Positions 12,129 to 24,589 of a stretch of DNA of 64,000 nucleotides are shown piece by piece (the first letter of the stretch is position 1; each line of letters starts with the position of its first letter). Origin of the DNA: Conoideocrella luteorostrata (lineage: Eukaryota > Ascomycota > Sordariomycetes > Hypocreales > Clavicipitaceae); contig JASWJB010000111.1 in assembly GCA_032433595.1 (NCBI GenBank), positions 56,264 through 120,263 on the forward strand, read 5' to 3'. A program made the translations under genes and the position numbers. The notes under the pieces were generated by a model that worked only from the letters and a program-made list of their open reading frames with translations, was not told the DNA's origin and searched no databases.

Positions 12129-14920
12129 ATCTTTTTACAGCATTCGGCTCAGCTGTAGCCTTAGCCAGCGTTCCCGTACCAAGATGGGATGGCAGAGCCC
12201 AGCGAAGAAGATCGGGATGGGGCTTCGGTCCCCTGCCATCACTGCTGCAGTAGGTCTATCGAGGAATGGCCGTGCAGCCGGGGGCAGGGTTGTCTCAGAT
12301 CGAGGGTGTCATGGTACGTATGTACTTGGCCATTGTAGGCGTAGTGCGGAGTACTTCGTAGAGGGCGGGAGCATTCTGTGACCCTCATGGACTCTTGTCA
12401 GATTTCACCGGTGTCCGTACCCGGCAGAAACGAACCGACGATACGCTCAAGTACTAACAGTTGGGGAGATTCATTCTGCCCATAAAAAATGATAGACACA
12501 AAGGCCCTTTCATCCAATGGCTGTGCCGCGCCCGGTCCCCGCGTTACATTTGATTCACAGACCATTCTACGGAGTACTCTAATTCTCTCGGACCCAACGG
12601 GTAACAATTTTGCTTCTGTCATTAATGCTAGCTGCATGCAAGATATAGGTCACCCCTCCCCCATGTCCGCAGGCTGGGAACCAAGAAAAAAGCAACTACT
12701 CACTCACTATCATGGGAACTGCGTTCTTGATTTGGGTCCAGGAGCTCACTCCAAGTTACTGATGACGGCGACTGCTGGTTATCTGCCATGGGCAAAATCA
12801 CACTTTTTGGGGGAAAGGCGAGTGGCATCCAAGCATTGCAAGAGGAAGGGTGAAACATTGTGACTACGGTCTCATGTTGGAGCGGCGACGAAAGAAGCGA
12901 ACGGTTAGAGTAGCCCAACGTGAGCCATAAATGTCTGTAATTGAGAGAAGGGCGGACTCCAACTGGTTCGCATGAAGGCCGTTTCTTGCAGTTTTCTCAC
13001 CCAATGTCTGACCTTGAGACTCGTTTCTTGTTCGTGGCAGGCTGGCAGGTTCACTTGGAACTAGCGTGCTTCTTGATATTTGCTTGTTTCTGATCACTTT
13101 AACCGTCTTGGACGTAAAAGTGGGGACAAGTGCGGCTTCGTCTGCCATGAAAGTACCGTAGTTGCCGAACAAAAAGATGGCAATTGTATGGAGTAACAAG
13201 TGTCGGCGCAAAAGAAATGACTGAGCTTTTTTTTTTTTTTTTCCTCACCTTTCTTTTCCTCTCACTAGCCCTGGATAAGGCAAGAAGCTGTAGACAGCGT
13301 CGTCAAAAGAAACGCACCATCAAATTTTGATAGGAAAGAGGGGTAAACCACCATGTGAAGTGATGAATTCACTTATTCACGCCACTATTTTAAATCTCTT
13401 GACCCACGGCCATGATCCGCCCGCCGCGGTGTTGGACCACACGATATATTAACTACAGGGTCAACCCGTGTGCAGGTCCCAATGTGGTGAGCTCTGACAC
13501 TCTACTTTGTGATACGAATGGTTCATGCTGTCCTGCCGCGCTTGCCACCGACTTGTGAACTGCAGGGCCTTCAAGCGATTGATATTATGCGGGTGAACTT
13601 ACGAAAAACAAATATCGACGCCATCAACAAGCATGTCGTCTTGTTTTGAAGTGCCAGAGCGTCGGGTCGAAGGGAATCAATCGTGTCACACTAGCGGCAT
13701 GTAGTAGAAAGGAGCTGCCCTGCGTCATTGCCTGCCCTCCTTGGCGCTAGTTTTTCTTTTCCGTCACTTAGCCGTTACTCCAAGTACTTGTGCACAGTGC
13801 TCGCTAGCCACATGGAGGTTTATGTGTCCCAGCCGGCCTGAGCAATAGCTTGGACGCCTTTCGAGATTCAGTCATGGTGGCTGTCAAAAAAGTCTGGGGA
13901 ACCCTTGATCGTCGTTGATCGGTCCAAAATCAGAGTGGCGGCTGATGCACAGCATGACCAGCTCTCCCGATTAGGCTCCGGACTGAACGCCACTCTGGAG
14001 AGCCAAAGACGGGGATTTTCTTAAATGCTGCTTTGTGTTTTTGCGTTACGGGATTACTGGCTAGGTCGCCGACGCATTGAGAATGTTGGCATCACGATCT
14101 ATTGTTCCAACCATGGCAACAAAGCCAAGGTTGGACGCTACCTATTTGACTGAGAATGCTTGATCAAGACCAAGTTCAAAAGTTGGTGGGAATCCCTTGG
14201 CGTGTTCGCTCTTTACGTCTCAGAACTGATGCAGGTGGAAATCTGGTTTTTCGGGGGCACGGACACGGGAGGATAAGATCCAATGGAGCGACCCCTTCCC
14301 CAGTGGGCACGGGAGGAAACGAGTCCCGCAGAAACTACCATGTTCGGAGTAGGCTTGGGGGGGGGTTGCTCTAGGTGGCGGAGCTGAGCTCGGTTTGACA
14401 TTGTGAAGTTGCCTTGTTGCCTGGCCAGGTTGTTGGCGGAATGTCGTCTCGAGGGTTTCTGCCGACCTCCAGCTCTCCAGCAAGATGGGCAACGGGAAAC
14501 GCCGCCTGAAGTAAATCATTGTGGCTCCCAGGTGCAAAACTTTGTTAGACGTCAATTCTGTGGGCTGTCATTCGTAATCGTAGTCTCGCAATGTAAACAC
14601 AAGTTTGATATCCGGCACGTCCGATCAGTGGCATCTCTTGAATCGAGCGATGAAGGTTTGCATACGACCCTAAGTGAACATAGGACAAAACCCAATTCTA
14701 GAGATCGGATAAGGCCAGTTTTTTTCATGGCTCAGCTGGACTGGGGGCGGGGGGGTTGAGTTTCCCACGTTGAACAAAAAAAACATGGGAATTTTAATTT
14801 CCCCATGCTCAGCTAGGGGGGAATATGGGATAGTCATCATGGAGATTTGCGGTCAATGGGCCGGCCAAGGATAGGACGGTAGAATGGATCGACAAATATG
14901 GATGTAGTAAAAAGAAAAGG

Positions 14921-14970
14921 TGCTTAACGGTGCTTGACGGTGCTTGACGGTGTTTGACGGTGTTTGGCGA
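14921..14970. repeat. Decamer tandem repeat (TGCTTGACGG)
   Basis: Five head-to-tail decamers of the TGCTTGACGG type; two match the consensus exactly and the others differ at one or a few positions, mostly C/T or G/A changes. It is non-coding and may vary in copy number between strains. Confidence 0.85.
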
Positions 14971-16138
14971 AGGTCATTTTCTTCCAAAGAAGAAAAGCGA
15001 GACCGTGGCACAGGAGGCAGATTAGCGATGAGGTATTTTGCATAAAAATAGTTGGTAAGGCGCAACAACAGTACTGTAGGAGTCCGCAACATTATTTCTT
15101 TTGGCAGTGGCTTTTTCCCTCTCCAAACATGGTCTGTGTGAGATGGATAGTCTTAAATTTATTGACCGGTGGCTGGCCAGGGCATTGATAGGCGCCCTGT
15201 GGCTGGCTGCAGGCGCCTTTGCAGTGCGCGCCTGAGTGCTGGAGTGCTACTGACTGGTTAGTAACTACCGTACTCCGTCAGCAGTCATGCAATGCGGGCG
15301 CTGGGGCACAGCACCAACTGTCTAATCGTCTACTCCATCCCACAGCCCCAACATTAAAATGGTCCGCCTTGATTGCGTAATGCCACCGCACGCGGACGCC
15401 ACGCACATTGGTAAGAAGAAACTCACTTGAATCCACTAAGTCGTAGCCCACTTGGCAAGCTGCAAACGACATTTCCAACGACGACGCCGTCACCACTGCT
15501 AGTAAGCCCCCGATCGCTTCGCAGATTATCCTCTCCCGCTTCAGGCATGCAGTTGGATCCGAAGACCTGTGGATTTCGGACTAGGTCTTCATCTTATTCT
15601 CAAACGCCGATACCGCCACCAAGCTAGGCAAGCAGTCGCCACACACGTCTGACGCACACGCCTGCGCAAGCGTACCGGCACTGCCTAACTAACGCAACCG
15701 TTCTTTCTGCCGGAGAAACGGCTTTTTTTTTTTTGGTAGTCCTCGTTTTTATTTTCGACGAAGTTACCTCACGTTCCCCATCTTGTCCCGTGTCCTCTAC
15801 CGCTATTGTTTTCGCCAGATAGTCAAGGCTCCATACTGGTAACCTGATGCATGAACGCCTCGTTCTGTTTCAAGGAAGAGCAATTTGATGACTGCAGCCT
15901 GTCCAACCAGTCATCACCGAACTGCTGATATCTGAATACCCACTCACTATCTTGATAGCTGCGGGCTTAAGTTTCTTTGCCGGTGATAGTCCGTGCAACT
16001 TAGAAGTAGGCTCTGATCTTGCTGATCGCCTCTCTTCAGTCTCAAACGGAATTATAGTTACGGTGGGCACAGATTTGGGGCATTCAATTTCCCCTAACCC
16101 CTATATTAGCATCACACGGCACGGCATATGCCGAAGAC

Positions 16139-18552
16139 ATGGCTTTCTTGCCATCGTATCAAGAAGCGACGGCGAAGTTGGATTGGCTCAAGCTGATCGC
16201 CCCATACTGCAGCTTTAATGACTACCGCGCTCTGTGCTTGGTCAATAGTCGGTTTCGGGATGTCTTCTCTCCGCTCCTATGGACGAATTTGTTTAGCGCA
16301 GCGCGGCTTTCAGGTGTTCATCCTGGTGATGGTAAGTGTAATACTGCCCTATTGGTAGCGGTCTTCGCCACCCTGTCTAGATACTGCTGTCAAACTTCAG
16401 CGTATGCCTTGCAACGACATTGACATGTCCAACCCCAGATCTAGCCTGGTGGCTGGAGTTTGTGTTTGACAAACTTGACCGAGTCACCGAATCATCTCGG
16501 GCTCTAGTTCGTATACTTGACGGCAGACACTTTGCGAAACAAAGTTGTGACTTCTCGTCGGACCAGCACGAAAGAACTCTTACAAAAAGTTTCCAACATG
16601 CTCTCTACCTTCTGCCCAATATCAGCGCTATTCTTCTTGACGGGCACACAGAACTCGATCTTAGGTTTTTGCTTGGCTCACATATCCATCAGGGTTGCGA
16701 CCATCTTCGTGTTCTCTCTGTCGCAAACCATCCCTTTCCACTTCCAAAATTCTTCTTTGCAGCCCCATGTCTTCAATCCTTGGTCTATCTTGACATATCC
16801 AATCTTCCAGGTTCAATACTGCCGTTGGTTCAATCAGCTCCGCTACCCTCATTGCAAGTCCTAAAAGTGAGAGAGAGAGAAATAGACAATTCGATATTGC
16901 TTAAACTTGTTAATCATTTCATGCGTCAACTTTGGAGTTTGGATGTGAGCAAAAACAAAGTCACAGATGACGCAGTTCAGAGTTTAAGGAACTGGTGTTT
17001 GCCATCTTCTCAATTGCGCAGTGATGTACACAGCGACGTTGAAGGGAAGTTGGTTTCAGCATTTGGCGGCACAGATCAATACGGGCCATTCTTGTCCATC
17101 GAAGACTCGGACCTAAGCGCTTCGTTCTCTCACAATGAGCGATATTTTGTAGACGCCCCGGTATATGTGGCAAAATCTGATTCTGTGGCACAAGAAGACC
17201 ACATTTTCAGACAAGATGGGGGTGCACTGACTCGGAGAGACGATGCGGAAGAGGCGATCGCGTTCCTGGCAATGGACGATGATCTTGTCCAAGCATATGA
17301 CCATCAACGTGCTATTGGCACAACATATTTACGGCTATCACATAACCTTATATCCGCGGTGGGCCTCCAAAAACTCCTGCATATTGCAGATGGCCACGTA
17401 GAAGACCTAGCTTGCGACTCGATGCCGTTTCTTCCAAAAGCTGGGAAATATCACAAGATTTGGCCGCCCGGGGTCGTTTTGACCGGCATTCTAGGAGCAG
17501 CACATTGCTTCAGGCCGGTCATGTCACCAAACCTTCGCGTTCTGAGAATTCATCATTCTGTCATCACCAACATACCAACTTTCCATGCAGACGGGTTATC
17601 GTACACGGCCCGTTTGTTTCTAGCCGAAACGACAATTCGTGAGCGCGCAGACGCGGCTTTCCCTCAGACATTCATACCTGATATGAACCCCCGGCTGTTG
17701 TCTTTGACTTTGACCTGTCTTCCCCGCCGCTCATCGGGTCCTTTAATTTCCAGGCTTATACAATTCATAAAGCTGCTGTCCATTCAAGAGCGCAACATTC
17801 AAGACGTGTCACTCGCGGCGTCAACGCGGCGAGGTCCAAATCTCTTGAAGGGTCTGAGACACCTGCGTTTAGAATTCGAACCCGACTGTGTGGATGACGG
17901 CCTCTCCACGTCTGTGAATCTAGATGCTGAGGAATTGATGAACAGCGGCGACAAAATCTTCAGTTTTTTCGAAGGGGAGCGGGTAGAGCAGCCTGTCTCG
18001 GCTACCGCGTCGAGGTCTTTTGTCAACGAATTGTTGAATTCCAAAGGGGTGGGGAGCGACAGCCAATTTTCCTCCATAGGCCAGTCCTCTGGGTCCGACC
18101 GAGACACTTTGGAGTTTGTGACTCATCACGGGCACTGGAATGGCAAGGACTTTTCGGTCAAAGTATGGATAGGACCTGGAAGCCTTGACGTTCCAGAAGT
18201 ACTGAAAGACTACAGACAAATGGTGCTCAAGCACCATGTCGTAGACGGGGTTGGGCCTGCAACACCTGCCCAAATTCGAGCTGGTGCGCCTCAAAAGTCA
18301 TTCGTCTATCACATCGCGTGGAGTGCCGCAGTCATGCCGCCAACGCTAAAGTCGCCAACGCGGGGTGACCTCGCTGGAATGAGTGACGTCCTCGATGCGC
18401 TCAAGGCATACCGTTCAAAGGGCCGGAGCAACTATATGCAACAATATAAGCTTGCGCAAACGGACGGACGGACTGTTCTTCTTGGAAACCCGCATTACTT
18501 TTGGAGGGGGCGTTTAGAAGTGTCGACAGAAGGCGAGGGGCCTGTTGCGTGA
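16139..18552 (+). CDS. F-box / leucine-rich-type protein
   Basis: Exon 1 (16139-16331) and exon 2 (16439-18552) join across a 107-nt intron in phase, giving 768 residues; an earlier AG at about 16400 would bring in a stop. Residues about 10-55 look like a divergent F-box: LIAPYCSFNDYRALCLVNSR followed by FRDVFSPLLWTNLF. Further on, irregular leucine-rich segments appear, such as LRVLSVANHPFPLPKFFF, LQSLVYLDISNLPG and LWSLDVSKNKVTDDAVQSL, which fits an F-box/LRR arrangement. In this family the F-box binds Skp1 in an SCF ubiquitin ligase and the repeats choose the substrate; no substrate can be named. The C-terminal 150 residues (FVTHHGHWNGKDFSVKVW onward) have no repeat pattern I recognise. 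The gene stands alone, about 5 kb from its upstream neighbour. The long exon 2 has no in-frame break and is confidently coding. Confidence 0.75.
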
Positions 18553-21540
18553 TCATCACAATGTTGGAGACGAGCTTAGGCCAAAGGATTCTCTGTGTGC
18601 AATCCCCATTCATCTTTGATGTAGCCGTCTCCACGATCGAATACCAAGACGTTTGTTTCTAACCAGATTAACGACATGTCTGATGCGAACCCGATGTGTT
18701 CACGATTCTATTCCGTAGCCTCTGCTCGGGATGACTGGCAATCTACACCGAGGAGGCATGCAATCCAGTAACCTACTCGGCGCTGGTTACGGCATGATTC
18801 TAAGATGATTGAGCGGTGTGTACGGAGCGATTGTATAGTAACTTGTCATTGGCCAATTGGCGCTGCGGAATGGACTCGTTGTTCAGATCTGCTACCAATT
18901 CCACGTTGTAAGGCAAGCTGGATTGGTCTCATTAGCTATCGTGATACCGCCTTGTGCATCAGCCCAGACCAGACAGAAGAACAACCTAAAGGCTTGGATA
19001 ATATGAGACCCAACAAGCTGGCGCTAGCGATCATTATGTCACTACTACAACTTCGCTCCCAGATCTAGACCTTGCGCAGTACCAAAATCGAGTACGACAA
19101 ATCAGTTTACATGCCCCAAGGTACACAAATCGAGAAACAAATGCAATCTCAGTACTTTTTTAAACCGTATGATATGCAGGAAAGTGGGCAATGATAACTT
19201 AGACAGGTCAGTACCTACGATATGTCTACATATCAGTGTTTCATGCATGTATGTAATGGTGGTGGCGTTTGGCGAGTGTGAGGCGACGCTACATGATCAA
19301 CCACAAGGTCAGAGAGCCATGCACATGACGGCCGATGGGTGCTATGGCAGCTGCAGCAGAGTGAGACAAGGCGCAAAGAAAAATATCATCGATCAATGAC
19401 CCATATATGTGAGCCGGTAGTTATCGGCGGGACACGCAGGAAGACATGATGGTTGGGGCATTGTCGCGACTTGAAGCGACCATGTCTGTGACAGGATGCT
19501 TAGATGTCGTGTCTTAAGACTGTTCTACCATCGTTTACCATTTTTCAATCCCCCGCCCCGCATAATATTAGGTTCTACCAAACCTGCGGTTCCTTCCCGG
19601 TGTATTGGTTCATGATAGACGCATGTCTTGGATATTGTGCCGTGGTACGGCCCCGATAAGACAGCGGAAGTTCTCACGGTGGCAACATTGCCTGCATGGT
19701 CGCAGAGACAAGGGTTAGAACTGAACTCGGTCGATTGACAAGAGACAACAACTTCAGTTGTGAGTGGATGACTTACAGTAACAGTTATGTATGGCCGGTT
19801 TGGGTCGTCACATGATGGTTTCCGTTGTCCATCCACCATGAGATTTATAGCTGCAGGACTCAAAAATAAACTGCAACGGGGTATGCATTAAGAAAGGCGT
19901 GTGATGCCCGTCATTTATGTGCAATTGCGTCTTTGGGGATAGAAGTCGCCGCATGCTTTGCAAAAGTGGGCATGTCGCTGGAATGAATTAATCTGGGACA
20001 CGTCGGTTGCTGATGGACGTGCCCTTCGATTGTCTCTGGAACAAAGAGAACACCCTTTTACATGAATCAACGAGCGTTCTCTTCGTGCTCACTAAATACA
20101 GCTATTAAAAGCCATGAGTCTTGATTGTGTTCGTTTGCCCTGCATACATAGGATAATCGGATGAGTGCCAAGATTGCTAATAAGCATCGGTTCCAGGACA
20201 AAGACTGGAGCTCAATGCGTATTAGACGTGCCTCCTTTTTGTTGTATCATTATCGTTATTATTCTCTCCAGGTGTAACTACCAGCTAGTTGATAAAAAAA
20301 TATTGCTTACTTAGTATCGAGCTTTGGAGATCTCATTTTCCTCGGCACATAGATGTGTAATGAGGTGACTCGGACGGAAGAGGCGACGATACAATTCTGA
20401 TGAATTCAGGCACCGGCTGTTTACGAGTCGCGCAAATCCTTCAATCAATGAATAGACAGGACTTTTTGATCCTCCTTCCTATTTTGAGAGATGTGAGATG
20501 GCTCAGAATAATTCGGAAGATGCACTCCTGTCGCAACTTGCCCTTGCTTTGCTGCCAACAGACCTGTCTAGCTCTCGGACAACAGGGTTGGGCCGAATAG
20601 TGAAAGCCTTGGCGACGTCCAATAAAAGCCCCTCTGCCACTCTATTATAGTATTTGCACTATGTATACTTTATATTCGTGAAACCTGAAGGATAGGTCTA
20701 TTGACCTGCCTAGCATCACCTTGTAGCAGGCACTTGACGGAGCATTCAGTTGCCGGTCGGTAGGTAAGAATTACTGGTCGGAAATGTGTCAACGGGATGT
20801 ATAAACATATTTTACCGTACATGCGTGAATATGAGCTAAATGAATCATTCTTCTCGCAATACATAGTGGTATGAACTTGTGAGGATGTATTGAGTCGTAC
20901 TCCTCTCACTTTATTCTTTGGGAGGTGTAGGCTACCCTGTACTTCCATCTTTTTCTCGGGTTCGCGGGCAAATACTCGTCTTGTCTGCCCTATTGGAGAC
21001 AGTTCGGTTCGATAATATTATATTAAATCTGGCACATGTGAAGATCTAATCCATCGCGGAAAATTGCGTGTGCCAGGAGTGAATGGAGTGCTGGGTTAGT
21101 GGAGTGTGATGACATTTTGGTCAAATTACTAACTAACTAACTGGCCCAATACTCGATACACATAGTGTATACAAACTCATGCGCGACGATACTCATCGAG
21201 CATTGAATGAATGATTTCGATGTACGCCGCAATGGCACTTGGACGGCTGAATTTGCACAGCCTACCTGCGGAGTACCCCGTACACATGGACATGCCTCAT
21301 GCGTGTCAGCATTCGTGGTCTATCAATAAACTCAAACGGCCAAGTTCCTGGGATGACCATTAGCTCGGCACTGAGTGGCTGATTCCACATGATGCGGAGG
21401 AGCCACAAATCAGCACGTCCGATTTGAGCCACTAGCATCCCGGCAGTGAGCAGCTCCGAGATGACCCAGTCGTCCAGTCTTTGCTGGCACCTGCTAGTCG
21501 ACTTGTTCGCCAACCATCCCCACATCCCATCGACTGCCGA
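18553..21540. other. Gene-poor intergenic region
   Basis: About 3 kb with no supportable gene. A minus-strand frame at 19525-19863 contains a cysteine-bearing stretch with a possible GTAAGT intron inside it, but neither a start with a signal peptide nor a second exon could be fixed. The rest looks non-coding. Confidence 0.45.
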
Positions 21541-21543
21541 CCC

Positions 21544-21873
21544 AGTACGGAGTACGACATCGCTATCTCGCGCCGTCAGCTGTGCCAATTCCAATTCCAG
21601 ATGAAACCCAACCATGGATACGGAGTAGTTACTGTGCTCCCATGTTTGGAACCCAGTGCACAGAGCCCCAAGTTCGGAGTACTGAGTAGTCTGTTACAGC
21701 CACACGTGCAGCTGCTTTGTGTCCATGGCTGGACTTGGCACCAAATGCTCCGTACATATGTACGGAGTACAATGATTTCCTTACCCCATGTTTGTTTCTT
21801 ACATGGTGCGACATGAATGGACGTACGGAGTACTGTATGCTACTATATCCATCCGACTGTACGGAGTACGGAG
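21544..21873. repeat. Cluster of GTACGGAGTAC-type palindromes
   Basis: Six copies of a TACGGAGTA-like motif lie within about 330 bases: near 21546, 21619, 21673, 21761, 21823 and 21859. The one at 21748-21767 forms a perfect 20-base palindrome (CTCCGTACATATGTACGGAG). The cluster ends about 130 bases before the start codon of the DOMON/b561 gene. The same motif recurs singly elsewhere in the window. It could be a protein-binding site, a small dispersed element or a mutation-favoured sequence; this window alone cannot tell. Confidence 0.7.
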
Positions 21874-22001
21874 CAGCCATCTCCATCACGAGGTTTGTCT
21901 TCATATCAACCATCAACATTTACCGGCACGCAATACGACGTATTTCTACGGTCCGGATTTGAAGCTTCAGTCGACAGCTATCTTGTGACATTGCGCGAAC
22001 C

Positions 22002-23361
22002 ATGAGGCTCCGTCCGAGCACCACTGCGGCCATTGCTGCTACCGCCGTTATTCTAAGTAAGAAGCTCTGCCTTTCGCATCAACTCTCCCTATCACGCTGC
22101 ACTTCATTAACACCAGCTTCTGTTATGTGCGACAGATCGGGCGACAACTCTCGCCGCACCCGCATCGTACTGCGCCGTTGCCGATGAAATCTGTTTCCAA
22201 TGGGGCGTCCCCGAAGCCGTTGCCAGCTCGGGCTCTGGCAATGTCTATTTCCAGCTCCGCGCGCCCACGTCATACTCATGGGTTGGCCTCGGTATCGGCT
22301 CACGAATGGAAGGCGCAGACATGTTCATCATGTACGAGAACGGCAAAGGAAACGTGACGCTCAGCACGAGGCAGGGGCTCAACCACATCATGCCGACATA
22401 TAAAGAGAAGACTGGCGTCGAGCTTCTGGCTGGTTCGGGAGTCATTGACGGCCATATGGTCGCGAACATCAGATGTGGGGATTGCTCGGAGTTGAGTGTG
22501 AAGGGCTCAAACGGCTGGCTGTCTGCCTGGAAGGCGGGAAGCTCGCTGGCGTCAACGGATACATCTGCGCGAATTTCGTATCATGACAGCCATGACTTGT
22601 TTTCCGTCGACTTTGCAAAGGCTGCTGTGTCGTCGGATACGAATCCCTTCGTGGGTGGCGGTAACAAAGGCAACAACACTGGATCTGGGTCAAACGGTTC
22701 AGGCTCAGGCGCGGTCGTGCAGGACAAAAATCCCAATGAAGACCTGCTTCACGCACACGGCATCATCATGTCGGTTGTATTTCTCATTGGATATCCCGTC
22801 GGGTCGATGGTAATGCCGATGCTAGGGAAATGGCTTCTTCACGCTAGCTGGCAGATGGTGGTGTTTCTGCTCATGTGGGCTGGATTTGGGGCCGGATATG
22901 TACTTTCCCGCAGATTAAACTTGGTAAGTTGCCTCGGTTTGTTGTGGATGTCACTCACACCTTTGTCGCTACTCGCATTTTATGGGGTTTGCTAACTCGG
23001 AGGTTGTTTACTGCAGTTCTTCATGCAAGCGCACACGCGGCTCGGCGTCATTCTGTGCTGTTTGGTCAGTTTGCAGCCCGTGCTTGGTTGGCTTCATCAC
23101 CAACACTTCCTCAAACACAAGAAGCGGGGGCCCATCAGTTACGCGCATATCTGGTATGGCAGGCTGCTTATTGTCCTGGGTATGATCAATGGCGGGCTTG
23201 GCTTGCAGCTGGCTGGCTTGGATGGCCCATTTGTTATCACGTATTGCACCATTCTTGGTATCTTTGCTGCTTTGTATTTGGGCTCTATGGTCATTGGTGT
23301 GTTGAGGAAGAGGAGGGCTGCGACGCCGGGGAGTCAAAGCAGTATGGAACAGACGAAGTGA
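22002..23361 (+). CDS. Secreted DOMON / cytochrome b561 membrane protein (putative ferric reductase type)
   Basis: Three exons, 22002-22056, 22136-22923 and 23017-23361, give 395 residues; introns are 79 and 93 nt with GTAAG donors. The first exon encodes most of a signal peptide ending about residue 26. Residues about 28-180 form a DOMON (CDH-type cytochrome) domain, including SWVGLGIGSRMEGADMFIMY; M81 or M76 and H168 or H171 are candidate heme ligands. A Gly/Asn/Ser-rich linker follows (190-212). A cytochrome b561 domain follows (about 220-375), with membrane segments and conserved histidines H224/H226, H254, H287 and H325. In this family electrons cross the membrane through two b hemes, often to reduce extracellular iron or a secreted redox partner. 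The C terminus is short and basic. No enzyme gene lies next to it to reveal the partner. Upstream sits a cluster of palindromic motifs. Confidence 0.88.
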
Positions 23362-23740
23362 GACTTATTTAATGAGAAAAGGGAGGATCTCGGCGGATTT
23401 CTCTGTATTATCGTCAGTTTGTTCTAGTGATAACCATCGAACGATGTCTTGTATACAAGCGCACTTGATTGAAGAGTACTGCTTCAACAGCGTAAGCGAA
23501 GCCACTTCGCGCGACGACAGGCGAAGAAGACCTTGGCCGACCTGACTGAACGTCTCAATTGTGCAGAACGGACACTGCACGTTAGCCAACGAGAGTGATA
23601 AGTTCTCTCGACCATGAACTGATTCGTGCTCTGCAGGTGTGGCACACCCCATCTGCTGCCGTCTTGTTGCTATGACCTTCTGTAATAATGCAGCTCGTAA
23701 TGCACTTTTTCAATGCTATACTTCGTGAAACTGCGAAAGC
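23362..23740. other. Intergenic region
   Basis: About 380 bases, probably including the 3' untranslated region of the DOMON/b561 gene. I see no gene in it. Confidence 0.5.
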
Positions 23741-24589
23741 ATGCTCCGCAGACTTTTCCCAGAAATCCTAGATGATATTTGCCCACTCATCTCCCTACCA
23801 AAGCTCTACTGCTTTCACCTTCACAACGAACTTTTGACACTGCCTTCGGAACCGTTTCGCTCGATATTAAGGTTGCATAATGCCTCATAGAGACTTGCCC
23901 TACGAATCAGGACCAGCTATCCAATGTCGCTTTCGAAGTTGAGACATCTTTCTGATGCATTTGAGACTACACAGCCATTTACATCAGAGAACGGTAACCG
24001 CCTTCCGGCAGCAGCTATACTCGCCAACCGTGGCTGTGAGCCCTACAGCGAAGAATGTGCTATTAAACTCCAGAGCGGGAAAGCACTTCTCAACCATGAG
24101 CGTGCCGACGGGTACAGAGCATGCGCGATGAGCATCTACTCATGAAGGGGCGCACTCTTCTCCCGCACAATAGTTGAGAAACTTTTCGAGAACGTCAAAG
24201 AGACGGTATCATGTCATCGATGGCACTGCAGGTGTCGCCGCATACATAAATTGGGCTCGTTGGTGAACGACATCGGGAGCACACATGTTTTACGGAATAT
24301 CACGGTCGCTGGCCAAATTTCGGCAACAATTCGCCGCCTGTTACTGCCTCCTAATGCTGCGTACGAAAGCGACTTTGCTCGTGCGAGGAAACAACCTTCT
24401 ATTGGACTGCGCTCTGCTACACATTGTCTCTTTATGCCTAACTTGACAAATGGCTTAGCCCGTTCATCTTGCTGTGTGGCTCTTTTGCCCACAGGAAGCT
24501 GGTGGTTGCTGCCACGAAGACAACATGCATACGGCGTGGCTGGTGTCGACGTCATGCTTGACCAACAGCGGTCTCGCTGTTTAAATTAA
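23741..24589 (+). pseudogene. Decayed gene with F-box-like start
   Basis: One frame from ATG 23741 to TAA 24589 stays protein-like over about 280 codons, but is broken by TAG at about 23888 and TGA at 24143-24145. The beginning (LFPEILDDICPLISLPKLYC) resembles the N-terminal helix region of fungal F-box or ankyrin proteins. The middle has YRACAMSIYS and RGALFSRTIVEKLFENVKET, then a cysteine/histidine-rich stretch CHRWHCRCRR. Three stretches in the same frame separated by single stops suggest nonsense mutation rather than chance. Introns skipping the stops cannot be excluded, since I found no clean donor-acceptor pair for them. I do not recognise the family beyond the start. Confidence 0.4.

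Larger units (their letters stand above)
11142..16138. other. Long non-coding intergenic region
   Basis: About 5 kb between the C2H2 regulator and the F-box protein. The first few hundred bases are probably the 3' untranslated region of the regulator. Short frames throughout give no credible protein. It holds two decamer tandem repeats (12095-12128 and 14921-14970), poly-T tracts near 13230 and 15721, and scattered GGAGTAC motifs (about 12350, 12570 and 15270). Confidence 0.5.

Noticed and set aside
16381..16438. Earlier splice acceptor (about 16400) for the F-box gene
   Set aside because: It would bring an in-frame TGA into exon 2; the acceptor at 16438 restores phase.
19525..19863. A minus-strand frame with several cysteines and a possible intron
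   Set aside because: No start with a signal peptide and no clean exon chain could be built; left as non-coding.
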